A DNA stretch of 64,000 bases from an uncultured Prevotellaceae bacterium (GCA_937898415.1 CALDLA010000009.1:1-64000), one strand, 5' to 3'; shown: positions 53,401 through 61,896, numbered from the stretch's first letter. Translations and numbers: made by a program. The notes: generated from the sequence alone by a model not told the origin.

Positions 53401-54071
53401 TCAAGGAGGCAACAGAGCAGGCTCTGGAAATACTGAAGAGGATGCAGGCCGACAAAGAAAGTTTCCGCAAGTTGGGCCTGACTTTTGAAGAGAAAGCCTT
53501 CTATGACATTCTGATTCACCTGAGAGACCAATACAACTTCGAGTATGGTGAGGACAAGGAGGTAGATGGGGTTGTCGTGAATGAGAAATGTAAGAGTCTG
53601 GCCAAGAAGATCCGTGTCATCATTGATGCCAAGTCATCCTTTGCCGACTGGCTTAACAACAAGAACATTCGCAACCAGCTCAAACAAGACATCAAGATAT
53701 GTCTTGTGAAAAACAAGTATCCACCACAGTATACTCCAGAAGTTTTCCGTGAAGTAATGGTTCAAGTGGAGAACTTCAAGGAGAATGAGGATGTGATAGT
53801 TCGCAGGTTGGAGAATGTTGAAGATGACCGCGAAGTTCGCAATCTTATCTATCAGCGTCTACAGATGGATGTTGCCACAACTGATGCTGTTTTACAGCGT
53901 GAAGTGATGGAGACATATGGCGAACGCTATCCTAATATGGAGCCTAATGATTGGAGGCACGTCATTGAAGCATACACTCCGATGGTAAGAGAAGCGGCTA
54001 AGCCAAAAGCGAAGAAAATATCTATGCCGCAGTATGAAAAGGCTGCGGGAGGTGACGACTATGACAATTAA
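50460..54071 (+). CDS. hsdR: Type I restriction endonuclease subunit HsdR
   Basis: 1203 residues. N-terminal PD-(D/E)xK nuclease: Asp147 in RRPDVLLYV, and Glu161/Lys163 in VIELKNP. Superfamily 2 translocase: Walker A FGATGCGKTYT (about 305), DEAH-type box CFSDEAHRTQ (about 413), GFTGTPI, and the late motif HTLIQTISRANRKYPGKK. The C-terminal 350 residues are the helical HsdM-binding part. It cuts unmethylated DNA after translocation. It is separated from the rest of the operon by the 11-bp repeat tract. Confidence 0.95.
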   Translation: MARNLNNINGRFVESDYENALISFLEKEEWEYLFGDNISRADKKEVLNMDDLVNFLKDNNKEKGLDDEEIRQIADKVRLVGADTDFATLHEVYKWMVDGISFTSKKGITYTISLIDFGKWDNNIFRVVNQFSVEYINNGEKKTRRPDVLLYVNGLPVCVIELKNPADANATIEDAWEQINIRYWRDIPHLLHYCPLACISDGVKTRLGTVRTPYEHFYAWRRVENEDKVSTMPFEELETMVRGVYRPERFLEIFRDYVYFQDEKYDSDEKEIVCRYPQFFATRLLRESIIGSVKTKSGKGGTYFGATGCGKTYTMAFLARQLSMRCAAEIGSPTILMIVDREDLQKQGAKLFTKSEEYLGLGVVETVPTRKKLREELGARESGGFFICTIQKFCDRKNDPIGLINERSNIICFSDEAHRTQIEGSKRIKFSDDADENMKAMISKPYAKVLREALPNATFVGFTGTPIAETYQTFGDEIDRYTMDQAVADEITVPIKYHPRIAKVLLNQEKVKEIEAYYAQCAEEGSTKEDIEKSKKAMSSLEEILGQSDRLEKLAVDIHDHYVAAVAKDPDRVQKAMIVCSKREIAYNLLMKFKEHYSEWFVERKTPEGVEVSEEELKKLKLMPTIAMVASVASNDAPDMYNYLGGVKNDKRTEDLDAAYKQEHSNFRIVIVVDMWITGFDVDCLTYIYNDKPLQKHTLIQTISRANRKYPGKKYGLIVDYIGIRDQLLEARKIYGGDNSVALTADDVAQATGIFREHLQILMMLFKDYDLTPFLDVETDPGQRYILLAKAAEYVFASTKVLNSESKDGKKAKKVSFKTYFLKEVKRMRKAYDLCQPSGELEEEEEALAQCFMAIAGMVYKMNGTDAPDTETMNRRVAKMVEEALKYNNVESILEDGEEMDIFGPEFVERLHDIKMPASGLEMLVKMLRQKITEYGRTNQVASKKFQEMLEATIKQYHDRRKFLSEQEAGAAQEATAESIIKEATEQALEILKRMQADKESFRKLGLTFEEKAFYDILIHLRDQYNFEYGEDKEVDGVVVNEKCKSLAKKIRVIIDAKSSFADWLNNKNIRNQLKQDIKICLVKNKYPPQYTPEVFREVMVQVENFKENEDVIVRRLENVEDDREVRNLIYQRLQMDVATTDAVLQREVMETYGERYPNMEPNDWRHVIEAYTPMVREAAKPKAKKISMPQYEKAAGGDDYDN

Positions 54072-54125
54072 CACAAAATAATGAAAGCTATTTTGTCACT
54101 CCTTTTAGTAGGCTCCAAAAAACGG

Positions 54126-54179
54126 CACTCGAGTCAAATCATCGCTTGAGTCGAGTCAGATGATGAATTGACTCGAGTG
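54126..54179. repeat. Palindrome array E (TTGACTCGAGTCAA x3, 22-bp period) nested in a 54-bp hairpin
   Basis: Cores ACTCGAGT (54127), AGTCGAGT (54149) and ACTCGAGT (54171) are 22 bp apart. The first 12-mer CACTCGAGTCAA and the last TTGACTCGAGTG are exact reverse complements and the spacers also pair (TCATC/GATGA), so the whole array is one large imperfect palindrome. An A-run precedes it and TTTTTTT follows (54184 on), so it may also end the hsdR transcript. Confidence 0.82.
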
Positions 54180-54273
54180 AATGTTTTTTTAAGCCATGTT
54201 TTAAGTCATTAATCATCAAGGCTAATTTCATATCGGCCGTCGTCTCTGCATCCACAACTTAAATATAGAGTCA

Positions 54274-54410
54274 TCAAATGTTACAGAATGTTATGGAGTC
54301 GGAAAAATCTGCTATCTGCTGGAACTCATCAAGGCACACTATGAGACGTATGTTCTTCTTTTGAGCAATCTTCTGTGGCAGTTGAAGATTATCATAATCT
54401 ACAGCATTTG
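54274..54410 (-). pseudogene. ATPase fragment with Walker B (minus strand)
   Basis: Read on the minus strand: VDYDNLQLPQKIAQKKNIRL, then IVCLDEFQQIADFSDSITF and a stop. This is the Walker B part of the same archaeal-type ATPase family whose ends survive at 44233 and 54811. There is no P-loop and no C-terminal part. A TAACTTTG box lies just upstream on the minus strand (about 54415-54422). Confidence 0.65.
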
Positions 54411-54621
54411 TATGCTGCAAAGTTATGTATTTTTTTTATTAGTAACAAACTTCTTACTAATTTTTTAATGACTTTTATAGAATCAATACCCGCCGAGACC
54501 TTGTTGAGATTGGTCGTACCATCGTTATTGACAATTCATAAGGTTCTTCTGCCATTTTGTTGAACACTTGTAAACAATTCGGATAAAGTTCTTATTTTCA
54601 TCTGAAGATACCCTCAAACTG

Positions 54622-54677
54622 TTGAGTCGACTCATTCGATCAAATGAGTCGACTCGTTCGATCGAATGAGTCGACTC
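54622..54677. repeat. Palindrome array F (GAGTCGACTC x3, 22-bp period)
   Basis: GAGTCGACTC at 54624, 54646 and 54668, exactly 22 bp apart. The 12-bp spacers ATTCGATCAAAT and GTTCGATCGAAT are themselves near-palindromes, so two palindromes alternate as in array B. Confidence 0.88.
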
Positions 54678-54784
54678 AACGCTTCGAACGAGTTAATTAA
54701 TGGAAAACTTGCCTTTTGTGTTAAAAAGACATAGGAAACGGCAGAATATAATATATTTTATTTTGCCGATTGCTATACTTTTAC

Positions 54785-54792
54785 TATCTTTG
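54785..54792 (+). promoter_or_regulatory. -7 box before ATPase remnant copy 2
   Basis: TATCTTTGCGGC, 18 bp before the ATG at 54811. Confidence 0.6.
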
Positions 54793-54810
54793 CGGCAAAA
54801 TTAGACAATT

Positions 54811-55149
54811 ATGAGTACTGTCATTGGAAGAAAAAAGAAATAGAAGTCTTCCATTTCCGCATGGAATATAAAGGGTGATGAAACGAGGGCTGGTGCGCAA
54901 GTGGATCTGCTTATTATCAGGGCTGACAACATCGTCAACCTCTGCGAGATGAAATTCTGCGACTCACCTTATTCTATTGATAAGGAAGAAGAGACAAAGA
55001 TGCTTCATCGGGAAAATTTGCTAAAGGAGACGCTTTCTTCTAAACAAAAAGTGCATCTGACATTGATAACTACTTATGGACTTGTGCAAGGTAAGCATAG
55101 CGGAAAAGTTCAGAGGGTTGTTACGTGCGATGACTTATTCAAGAAATGA
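54811..55149 (+). pseudogene. Decayed AAA ATPase/DUF234 protein, copy 2
   Basis: ATG 54811 reads MSTVIGRKKK and stops; adding one A to the A-run gives MSTVIGRKKEIEVFHF, the expected family N-terminus. After about 16 residues the gene jumps to its C-terminal end in another frame (NIKGDETRAGAQVDLLIIRA, then NIVNLCEMKF) and continues to 55149. More than 400 residues are deleted. The nuclease-like D...ExK region remains, as in copy 1. Confidence 0.75.
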
Positions 55150-55232
55150 AATCACCTCTATCAGTATAAGTCACGTTGAGGGGGAATCGTAAGAAAGTTT
55201 CCGTAAAATTTGGAGGTATCAAAAATAATTCC

Positions 55233-55240
55233 TATTTTTG
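55233..55240 (+). promoter_or_regulatory. -7 box of the DUF4160/DUF2442 pair
   Basis: TATTTTTGCACC, 29 bp before ATG 55270; it shows that translation does not begin at 55210. Confidence 0.65.
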
Positions 55241-55269
55241 CACCAAAAAGAGCAAAACATTATAGGATT

Positions 55270-55539
55270 ATGCCAGAAGTATTCAGATTTTTTGGTTTTT
55301 CTTTCTTCTTTTACAGCAGGGAGCATGAACCACCACACATTCATGTGGAAGGCAATGGTGGTATGGCAAAATTCGACTGGGACGGAGAGGAATTCGTGCA
55401 AGTTGAAAAAACTGGGATAAAAGCCAACGACTTTAAGAAGATCAAGAAGATGGTTGATGACAACTTAAGCGTTGGAAAGAGTATTTTGACAAAGACAAAA
55501 GGGAGGACTGAACATGAAGATCACGAAGATTTGGTTTGA
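55270..55539 (+). CDS. DUF4160 protein (possible toxin-antitoxin partner)
   Basis: 89 residues from ATG 55270. The family signature is present: MPEVFRFFGFSFFFYSREHE followed by PPHIHVEGNGGMAKFDWD. It overlaps the next gene by 26 bp in another frame. DUF4160 with DUF2442 is a recurrent two-gene unit in bacteria and is often proposed to be a toxin-antitoxin or defence-type pair; no biochemical function is established that I can state with confidence. Confidence 0.85.
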   Translation: MPEVFRFFGFSFFFYSREHEPPHIHVEGNGGMAKFDWDGEEFVQVEKTGIKANDFKKIKKMVDDNLSVGKSILTKTKGRTEHEDHEDLV

Positions 55540-55915
55540 TGCCGACTATATTTATGGCAAGGACGAAAAAGAAAAGGAGTACAAGCAATCATTGCTATGG
55601 TATCCAAAGTTGCGTGATGCCTCTGACGATGTACGCAGTAAATACACCTTCGGAATGGGCGGTATCCATTGGCGCGACCTTGATGAGGACATAAGTTTTG
55701 AGAGCTTCGAGTACGAGGATGCCGAACCGAGCGCTTTGCAGCGTTTCTTCTTGACACACAAAGAAATCAACATAGCAGAGTTTGCCCGTTCAATGGGCTT
55801 AAACCCTACGTTGCTCCGAAATTACATAAATGGCTTCAAAAAGCCTTCGAAAGAACGTGAAGAGGAAATCATTTCCCGTATTCACAAATTGGGTGAAGAG
55901 ATGTTGGCTGCTTAA
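55514..55915 (+). CDS. DUF2442 protein with C-terminal helix-turn-helix
   Basis: 133 residues, ATG 55514, overlapping the DUF4160 gene by 26 bp. The N-terminal 75 residues are DUF2442-like (KITKIWFDADYIYGKDEKEK, SLLWYPKLRDAS). The C-terminal 50 residues are a DNA-binding helix-turn-helix (THKEINIAEFARSMGLNPTL, LRNYINGFKKPSKEREEE). It could autoregulate the pair and act as the antitoxin. Confidence 0.83.
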   Translation: MKITKIWFDADYIYGKDEKEKEYKQSLLWYPKLRDASDDVRSKYTFGMGGIHWRDLDEDISFESFEYEDAEPSALQRFFLTHKEINIAEFARSMGLNPTLLRNYINGFKKPSKEREEEIISRIHKLGEEMLAA

Positions 55916-55930
55916 ATACCAGATTAGTAT

Positions 55931-56629
55931 ATGGATGCAAAAAGAATACTGGGCTATCTGCGCCAGATTATGGCGAACAACAACCGCGAATGGTTCCATG
56001 CCAACCATCAGGAGTATGAGGCAGTGCGGGCTGAGTGGGAGCGGGGTGTGCAGCAGGCCATCGGACGTATCATCACCTTCGATCCCACGGTGGCTACACA
56101 GACAGTGAAGGACTGTACTTATCGCTTCAATCGCGATACACGTTTCTCGACAGACAAGTCTCCCTACAAGAATCACTTCGGAGCCTACATCAATGCACAC
56201 GGCAAGAAGGCGCTGCGCGGCGGCTATTACCTGCACATGGAGCCCGACAGCTGTCTGCTGGCCGTCGGCAACTACTGGCTGCCAACGAATATCCTCACGG
56301 CTTGTCGTAATGAGCTGATGGCTAACGAGGAGCAGTGGCTGCGCTGCGTCGATACGCCAGCGTTCAAGAAGCTTTTCGCTGACGACGGCAACGCTACGTG
56401 GGAAAGTGCGCAGGGCTTCGGCATGTCGAAACTGAAGACCAGCCCGTCAGGCTTCCCACGTGACTATGCCTACGTGAACTTCCTCCGGCTGAAGGACTAC
56501 TGCGCCTGGCATCGCTTCGATAATGATTTCTTCGAGGGCGATGCCTGGCTCGATGAGATGGAACACGTCTTCCGAACAGCCAAGCCCATGATGGACTTTA
56601 TGAACGCCGTTATCGATGACTACGAATAG
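55931..56629 (+). CDS. DUF2461 family protein
   Basis: 232 residues. The family pattern runs through the protein: NNREWFHANHQEYEAVRAEW near the start, YRFNRDTRFSTDKSPYKNHF in the middle, and GGYYLHMEPDSCLLAVGNYW. Soluble, cytoplasmic, no signal peptide. It is widespread in Bacteroidota as a single-domain protein of unknown function. It begins 15 bp after the DUF2442 gene, so it may be co-transcribed, but it is also found alone and need not be linked in function. Confidence 0.9.
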   Translation: MDAKRILGYLRQIMANNNREWFHANHQEYEAVRAEWERGVQQAIGRIITFDPTVATQTVKDCTYRFNRDTRFSTDKSPYKNHFGAYINAHGKKALRGGYYLHMEPDSCLLAVGNYWLPTNILTACRNELMANEEQWLRCVDTPAFKKLFADDGNATWESAQGFGMSKLKTSPSGFPRDYAYVNFLRLKDYCAWHRFDNDFFEGDAWLDEMEHVFRTAKPMMDFMNAVIDDYE

Positions 56630-56666
56630 CTGATTTCCACAACTTTGCCATTTAAAAATCTGACAT

Positions 56667-59600
56667 ATGAAGAAACTATTATTGTTGTTAGCGTGTGCTT
56701 TCCTTGGATTAGTGGCACAGGCAGAGAAAGTGACAGAGCGAGAGGCTCTGCAGAAAGCCCAGCAGTTTATGCAGGGCAAGGTATTCAAGCATAGCGGCAT
56801 GAGGAAGCGTGCTCCGCAGAAGGATAGAGGCAGTGCGGGCTACTATGTTTTTAATGCTGAGAACAACGGCGGCTTTGTCATTGTGGCAGGCGATAACCGC
56901 CTGAAGGACATTCTCGGTTATTCCGAGAGTGGCAGCTTCAGCATGGATCAACTGCCTGACAACGTGAAGTGGCTGCTGGACTACTACGACGAGATTGCCA
57001 ATGCACCTTCCGATGGTGCCCAGCATCTCAGCGCCCCTGCTTCAGCCAGCAGGCCGGAGGTGCAGCCGCTGGTTACGACGAAATGGGATCAGTGGGCTCC
57101 TTACAACAATCACTGCCCCGTAGTGAATGGACAGAAGTCTCCTACGGGCTGTGTGGCCACGGCAATGGCACAGGTCATCAACTACTTCCAGTGGCCTATC
57201 AACGAGGTGAGGTCGGTAGCAGACTATACATCGAATACGGAGCAGGTCTATATGCCAGAACTTCCTGCCCGTAAGATTGGATGGTACAGCATGACTGACG
57301 ACGAAATCGCCTGGCTGATGCGCTATTGTGGCCAGGCCGTCACGATGGACTACATGCCCATCGAGTCGGGAGCCCGTGCCATCGATATTGCCGGTGCCCT
57401 GATATCGGTCTTCAACTACAGCAAGACGACCACGCTTGTAGGCCGCAGCTCCTATTCCGATGCTGAATGGGAGGAGTTGATCTACAACGAACTGACTGTG
57501 GGACGCCCTGTGATCTACAGTGGTGACGCGGGAAACGGCTTGTCGGGCCACTCCTTCGTCCTACATGGCTATAAGGACGGCCTGTTCTGTGTGAACTGGG
57601 GCTGGAGCGGACAGTGTGACGGCTATTTCGCCTTGACCAACCTGAGTCCCAACGACATGCAGCACTACACGGAAAACCAGAATGCCATCATCGCAATCCA
57701 GCCTGCATCTAACAACAATGACGATGCTATAGATGCTGCTTTCGAGCGTACCATTCAACTTGACAAGGCTGGCACGCTGGCCGACATGATTCCTGAGAAG
57801 GAACGTGGCAGTATCAAGAAACTCACCATCGCTGGCAACCTGAATGGTGACGACATCTATGTGATTCGAGAAATGGCGAATTCCAGCTTGCAGACGCTCG
57901 ACATGAAGGATGCCAGGATTGTGAAGGGTGGAAAGGCGTACTACAGGAGCTATACAACTGAGGATGATGTGGTGGGCGAGAACATGTTCTCTGGGTGCCA
58001 AGCCCTGCAGACGCTCATCCTTCCCTCCAGCATCAAGTCCTACAAGTTAGGTGCCTTTTCTAGTACCGACTTGCGTTCTTTCGTCGTGCCGAAGACCGTC
58101 ACCAGCATAGGCCGAGGCCTCTTCACGGGATGCAAGAACCTGGGGGCTATAGAGGTGGAGGAGGACAACCCCACCTACTACTCGCCTGCCGGCAGCAATG
58201 CCATCATCGAGCGTGCCACGAACACGCTCATTGCCGGCTGTCCTGCTACCGTCATCCCTGAGGGCGTGACCACGATAGCAACCTTTTCTCTCTCCACGAA
58301 CATTCTCGGCATAACGTTGCCTGAGAGCCTGACAACCATCGAGCCAAATGCTTTTGAGGGCGCACCGCTGAAATACCTGCATATTCCCAAGAATGTCACG
58401 TCGATAGGAATGGCAGCATTCAGCGTTGCTCTTTTGCAAGGCATTTCGGTGGATAGCGAAAACACCGTCTATGATAGCAGGAATAACTGTAACTGTTTGA
58501 TTGAGACGGCCACGAACACCGTCCTGATGGGCAGTGCCGGTTCTGAAATTCCAGAAGGCATTGAGGCCATCGGCGATGCGGCGTTTCGTTACAACGATAT
58601 AAGAACTGTCACACTGCCACAGTCGCTGAAGCACATAGGCAAGTTGGCCTTTGAAGGTATCTGGTTGCGTTATCTGGAGATTCCCTCCAATGTCACCACC
58701 ATTGGCAGCTCTGCTTTTGGCTTCTTCAAGCCGAAGGTGTGCCGGGTAAAGTGTCAGACGCCGCCCACCATTGATGCCACCACCTTTAACCAGGTTTCGC
58801 CGGAAGCCAGGCTGATAGTGCCTGACGGTACGAAGGCTCTGTATCAGGATGCAACGGGATGGAATGCTTTCTCCACCATATTGGAGGAGTCGGAACTCCA
58901 GTCATCACGTACGTTGCATGTGGCTACTGCCGGGAGCCTGTCGACACTCATCCCTGAGGACGAGATTGACAACATTGAGAGTCTGACGCTGACGGGGCAG
59001 CTCAATGCCGATGACCTCCGCTTTATCAAATACAATTTGTGTGGAGTCAATCAGCATGGCATCTTGCGCCTCCTCGACATGACCAATGCAAGAATAGAGA
59101 ATGATGCCATCGGCCAAGATGGATTGGCTGGCGCCATCACGCTGGAGGAGATTAAGCTTCCCAACACCTTGAAGTCTATTGGCAAGAGTGCATTCATGAA
59201 TTCGGGCATCAAGAAGATTGTTATTCCCAAGTCTGTCACTAAGCTGGACTTCGAAATCTTCTATCAATGCCATAGCCTGGCATCCATCAGTGTTGAGGCC
59301 GGCAACCCTGTGTTCGACTCTCGTGAGGACTGCAATGCCATCATCGAGACCTCTACCAATATCCTGCTCATTGGCTGCCGCTCCACCATGGTGCCGGCCA
59401 GTGTGGTGGGCCTTGGCAGATCTTCCTTCAGTGGTGTGAGAGGTCTGACCAGCCTCGACCTGCCCGATGGTGTGAGGAGCATTGACAATTCCGCTTTCTG
59501 GGCCGACGAGGGCCTGACCTCCGTCAGGCTTTCCAAGAGCATCGTCGAGCTGGGTACAGGCCCGTTTGTAGGCTGTTCGAATATTTCGTCGCTTGTCATC

Positions 59601-61868
59601 GATCCTGAGAATCCTGTCTATGACTCGCGAAATAATTGCAACGCCATTATCGAGACGGCCACCAACACGCTGATTCAGGGCTTCGGCACGACAAAGATTC
59701 CTGAGGACGTGGTGAAGATTGCGCCTCTGGCTTTCCAGTATCAGTCTTTGGCCTATATCGAAATACCTGCCGGTATAAAGGAGTTGGGCGAGTCCTGCTT
59801 CCGCTTCTGCAACAACCTCACCACTGTGGTCAGCTACATCAAGAAGCCGTTCCCCGTCAGTTCCACGGTATTCAGCGGCTCAAACATGGAGACGGCTGTG
59901 CTCTATGTCCCCTTCGGCACAAAGAACGCCTATGCTGCCACTTCTGGCTGGGGTTCCTTCCCGAAGATTATCGAGATGGATCCTACCGATGATGAGCTTG
60001 GACAGTATGCCGCCAGCGTGGCTGTATCCGACTTCGGCACGCATTATGCCGGACTGAACACGCTGGTCGACGTGCCCGTCTACATGGTGGGTGGCAGCAT
60101 CGACCCCATCACCAACATCGACTATACTATTACCACCGGCGACAACGTCTATCAGGGGCATATCGACATCTCGCCCCTCTCCTATATGATGACGGCACAG
60201 GTGCTCATACCTTTCCCTGCCGATGCCACCGTTGGCGAGAAAGTGAAGACGCTGACCATCACCAAGGTGAACGGGGTGGATAACGAGGCGACCGAGAAGA
60301 CAGCCACCGGTACGCTGGTCACCGTGAAGCGCAAGCCCAAGTTCGTGCCGCTGGTCGAGGAGGCTACTGGCACCTGGTGCGGATGGTGCCCCCGTGGTGC
60401 CACTGGCCTGAAACTGCTCAACAAGACCTTCCACGATGACGTCGTTACCGTTGCTGTGCATAGCAACGACCTCATGGAACTGCCCGGCTACAGCGTCAAT
60501 GCCACCAGCTTCCCCAGTTGCCAGATCAACCGTGTCGAGGTGGTCGACCCCTACTATGGTTCCAGCATCCTTCCCTTTGGCATCAAGCTCGATGTCGAGA
60601 ATGCCATGCGTCAATATACCATTGGCGAGATAGCGGTGGATGCCCAGTGGGCCGATGACAGCAAGACGGCCATCAAGGTCAGTACCACCACTACCTTCGT
60701 TGAGGACGTCGCCTCGTCGCCCTATCAGATTGGCTACCTGCTGCTTGAGGATAAGCAGACAGGCTGGAGTCAGAAGAACTACTTCTCGGGCAGCACCATC
60801 AACGACCCCAACCTCAAGCCGTTGGTAGACAGCCCCAGTGTGATGCAGGACGTGAAGTATGACCATGTTCCCGTGGCCACTTGGCAGCACGACACCGGCG
60901 TTGTAGGCTCACTGCCTGCCACCATCACCAGCGAGGTGCCCATGAACTATACCTACACGCTCGACATCACGGGCAACACACGCATCCAGAACAAGGATCA
61001 GCTGGTCGTCGTGGCACTGCTACTCAACAAGGACACCAAGGAGCTCGTCAACTGTGCGAAGTTCAAGTTCACGCCAGATCCCGATCCCTCAGTGATCACC
61101 GCACAAAATTACAGTCGCCTCTATGGCGATGCCAACCCCGCCTTTGAATATACTGTCGAAGGCGGAGACCTCGAGGGAACGCCAGTCATCAGCTGTGAGG
61201 CTACGGCCAACTCGCCCGTAGGCACCTATCCCATCGTCGTGAGCCAAGGCACCGTCAGCAACGAAGAGGTCACCTATGTGGAAGGCACCCTCACCATCGA
61301 GCCTGCTCCCCTCACCATCAGTGCTGGCACCTACACCAAACGCGAAGGCGACCCGCTGCCTGAGTTCACCCTCACCTATCAGGGCTTCAAGAACAATGAG
61401 ACCAGTGCCGTGCTGACACGCCAGCCTGTTGTCACCAGCGAGGCCACCGCCAGCAGCGCCCCCGGCGAATATCCCGTCACCGTAGGCGGAGCGGAAGCCC
61501 AGAACTATGCCATCAGCTATGTCGACGGCAAGCTCATCATCACCGAGTTGCCCAGCTACACCCTGACCTATCTCATCGACGACACCCCCTACAAGACCAG
61601 TCTCGTCAAGGAGGGCACCCCCATCACGCCAGAGCCCGCCCCGCAGGGCGACTACGTCAGCTTCGTGTGGGAAGGTGAGCCTGCCGTGATGCCTGACCAC
61701 GACGTCACCGTGATAGCCGTTTACGCAACGGGAATCACTGAGGTGATGATGGTGCAGCAAGGGAAAGTACGCATCTACACGCCTGATGGTAAGCGGATTG
61801 GCAAGTTACAGAAGGGTATGAACATCCTCGTAATGCCTGATGGCACCACGAGGAAGATATGGAAGTAA
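56667..61868 (+). CDS. Secreted C10 cysteine protease with BspA repeats, thioredoxin-like and MBG domains
   Basis: 1733 residues. Order: signal peptide 1-19; propeptide to about 115; C10 (streptopain/interpain-type) catalytic domain with Cys162 in SPTGCVATAMAQVI and His295 in GHSFVLHGYKDG; BspA-type leucine-rich repeats about 355-1110 (LQTLILPSSIKSYKLG, AFEGIWLRYLEIPSNVTTIG); a beta domain; an Omp28-like thioredoxin fold about 1225-1460 with Cys1238-Gly-Trp-Cys1241 in TGTWCGWCPRG; two MBG-type repeats about 1477-1625 (NYSRLYGDANPAFEYTVEGG); and a C-terminal sorting tail (GKVRIYTPDGKRIGKLQKG). Likely exported by the T9SS and attached at the surface, to degrade host or dietary protein and bind matrix. 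Confidence 0.93.
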   Translation: MKKLLLLLACAFLGLVAQAEKVTEREALQKAQQFMQGKVFKHSGMRKRAPQKDRGSAGYYVFNAENNGGFVIVAGDNRLKDILGYSESGSFSMDQLPDNVKWLLDYYDEIANAPSDGAQHLSAPASASRPEVQPLVTTKWDQWAPYNNHCPVVNGQKSPTGCVATAMAQVINYFQWPINEVRSVADYTSNTEQVYMPELPARKIGWYSMTDDEIAWLMRYCGQAVTMDYMPIESGARAIDIAGALISVFNYSKTTTLVGRSSYSDAEWEELIYNELTVGRPVIYSGDAGNGLSGHSFVLHGYKDGLFCVNWGWSGQCDGYFALTNLSPNDMQHYTENQNAIIAIQPASNNNDDAIDAAFERTIQLDKAGTLADMIPEKERGSIKKLTIAGNLNGDDIYVIREMANSSLQTLDMKDARIVKGGKAYYRSYTTEDDVVGENMFSGCQALQTLILPSSIKSYKLGAFSSTDLRSFVVPKTVTSIGRGLFTGCKNLGAIEVEEDNPTYYSPAGSNAIIERATNTLIAGCPATVIPEGVTTIATFSLSTNILGITLPESLTTIEPNAFEGAPLKYLHIPKNVTSIGMAAFSVALLQGISVDSENTVYDSRNNCNCLIETATNTVLMGSAGSEIPEGIEAIGDAAFRYNDIRTVTLPQSLKHIGKLAFEGIWLRYLEIPSNVTTIGSSAFGFFKPKVCRVKCQTPPTIDATTFNQVSPEARLIVPDGTKALYQDATGWNAFSTILEESELQSSRTLHVATAGSLSTLIPEDEIDNIESLTLTGQLNADDLRFIKYNLCGVNQHGILRLLDMTNARIENDAIGQDGLAGAITLEEIKLPNTLKSIGKSAFMNSGIKKIVIPKSVTKLDFEIFYQCHSLASISVEAGNPVFDSREDCNAIIETSTNILLIGCRSTMVPASVVGLGRSSFSGVRGLTSLDLPDGVRSIDNSAFWADEGLTSVRLSKSIVELGTGPFVGCSNISSLVIDPENPVYDSRNNCNAIIETATNTLIQGFGTTKIPEDVVKIAPLAFQYQSLAYIEIPAGIKELGESCFRFCNNLTTVVSYIKKPFPVSSTVFSGSNMETAVLYVPFGTKNAYAATSGWGSFPKIIEMDPTDDELGQYAASVAVSDFGTHYAGLNTLVDVPVYMVGGSIDPITNIDYTITTGDNVYQGHIDISPLSYMMTAQVLIPFPADATVGEKVKTLTITKVNGVDNEATEKTATGTLVTVKRKPKFVPLVEEATGTWCGWCPRGATGLKLLNKTFHDDVVTVAVHSNDLMELPGYSVNATSFPSCQINRVEVVDPYYGSSILPFGIKLDVENAMRQYTIGEIAVDAQWADDSKTAIKVSTTTTFVEDVASSPYQIGYLLLEDKQTGWSQKNYFSGSTINDPNLKPLVDSPSVMQDVKYDHVPVATWQHDTGVVGSLPATITSEVPMNYTYTLDITGNTRIQNKDQLVVVALLLNKDTKELVNCAKFKFTPDPDPSVITAQNYSRLYGDANPAFEYTVEGGDLEGTPVISCEATANSPVGTYPIVVSQGTVSNEEVTYVEGTLTIEPAPLTISAGTYTKREGDPLPEFTLTYQGFKNNETSAVLTRQPVVTSEATASSAPGEYPVTVGGAEAQNYAISYVDGKLIITELPSYTLTYLIDDTPYKTSLVKEGTPITPEPAPQGDYVSFVWEGEPAVMPDHDVTVIAVYATGITEVMMVQQGKVRIYTPDGKRIGKLQKGMNILVMPDGTTRKIWK

Positions 61869-61896
61869 TCTATTTGGACTTTTGCCAGGCACCCAT

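Noticed and set aside
45352..54677. Reading the palindrome arrays as CRISPR
   Set aside because: Repeats are 10-15 bp and spacers 7-12 bp, there are only three copies per array, and no cas gene is present.
43827..55149. Complete mobile element (integrase, transposase or conjugation genes) around the restriction operon
   Set aside because: No integrase, transposase, relaxase or direct-repeat ends were found; only remnants and palindromes.
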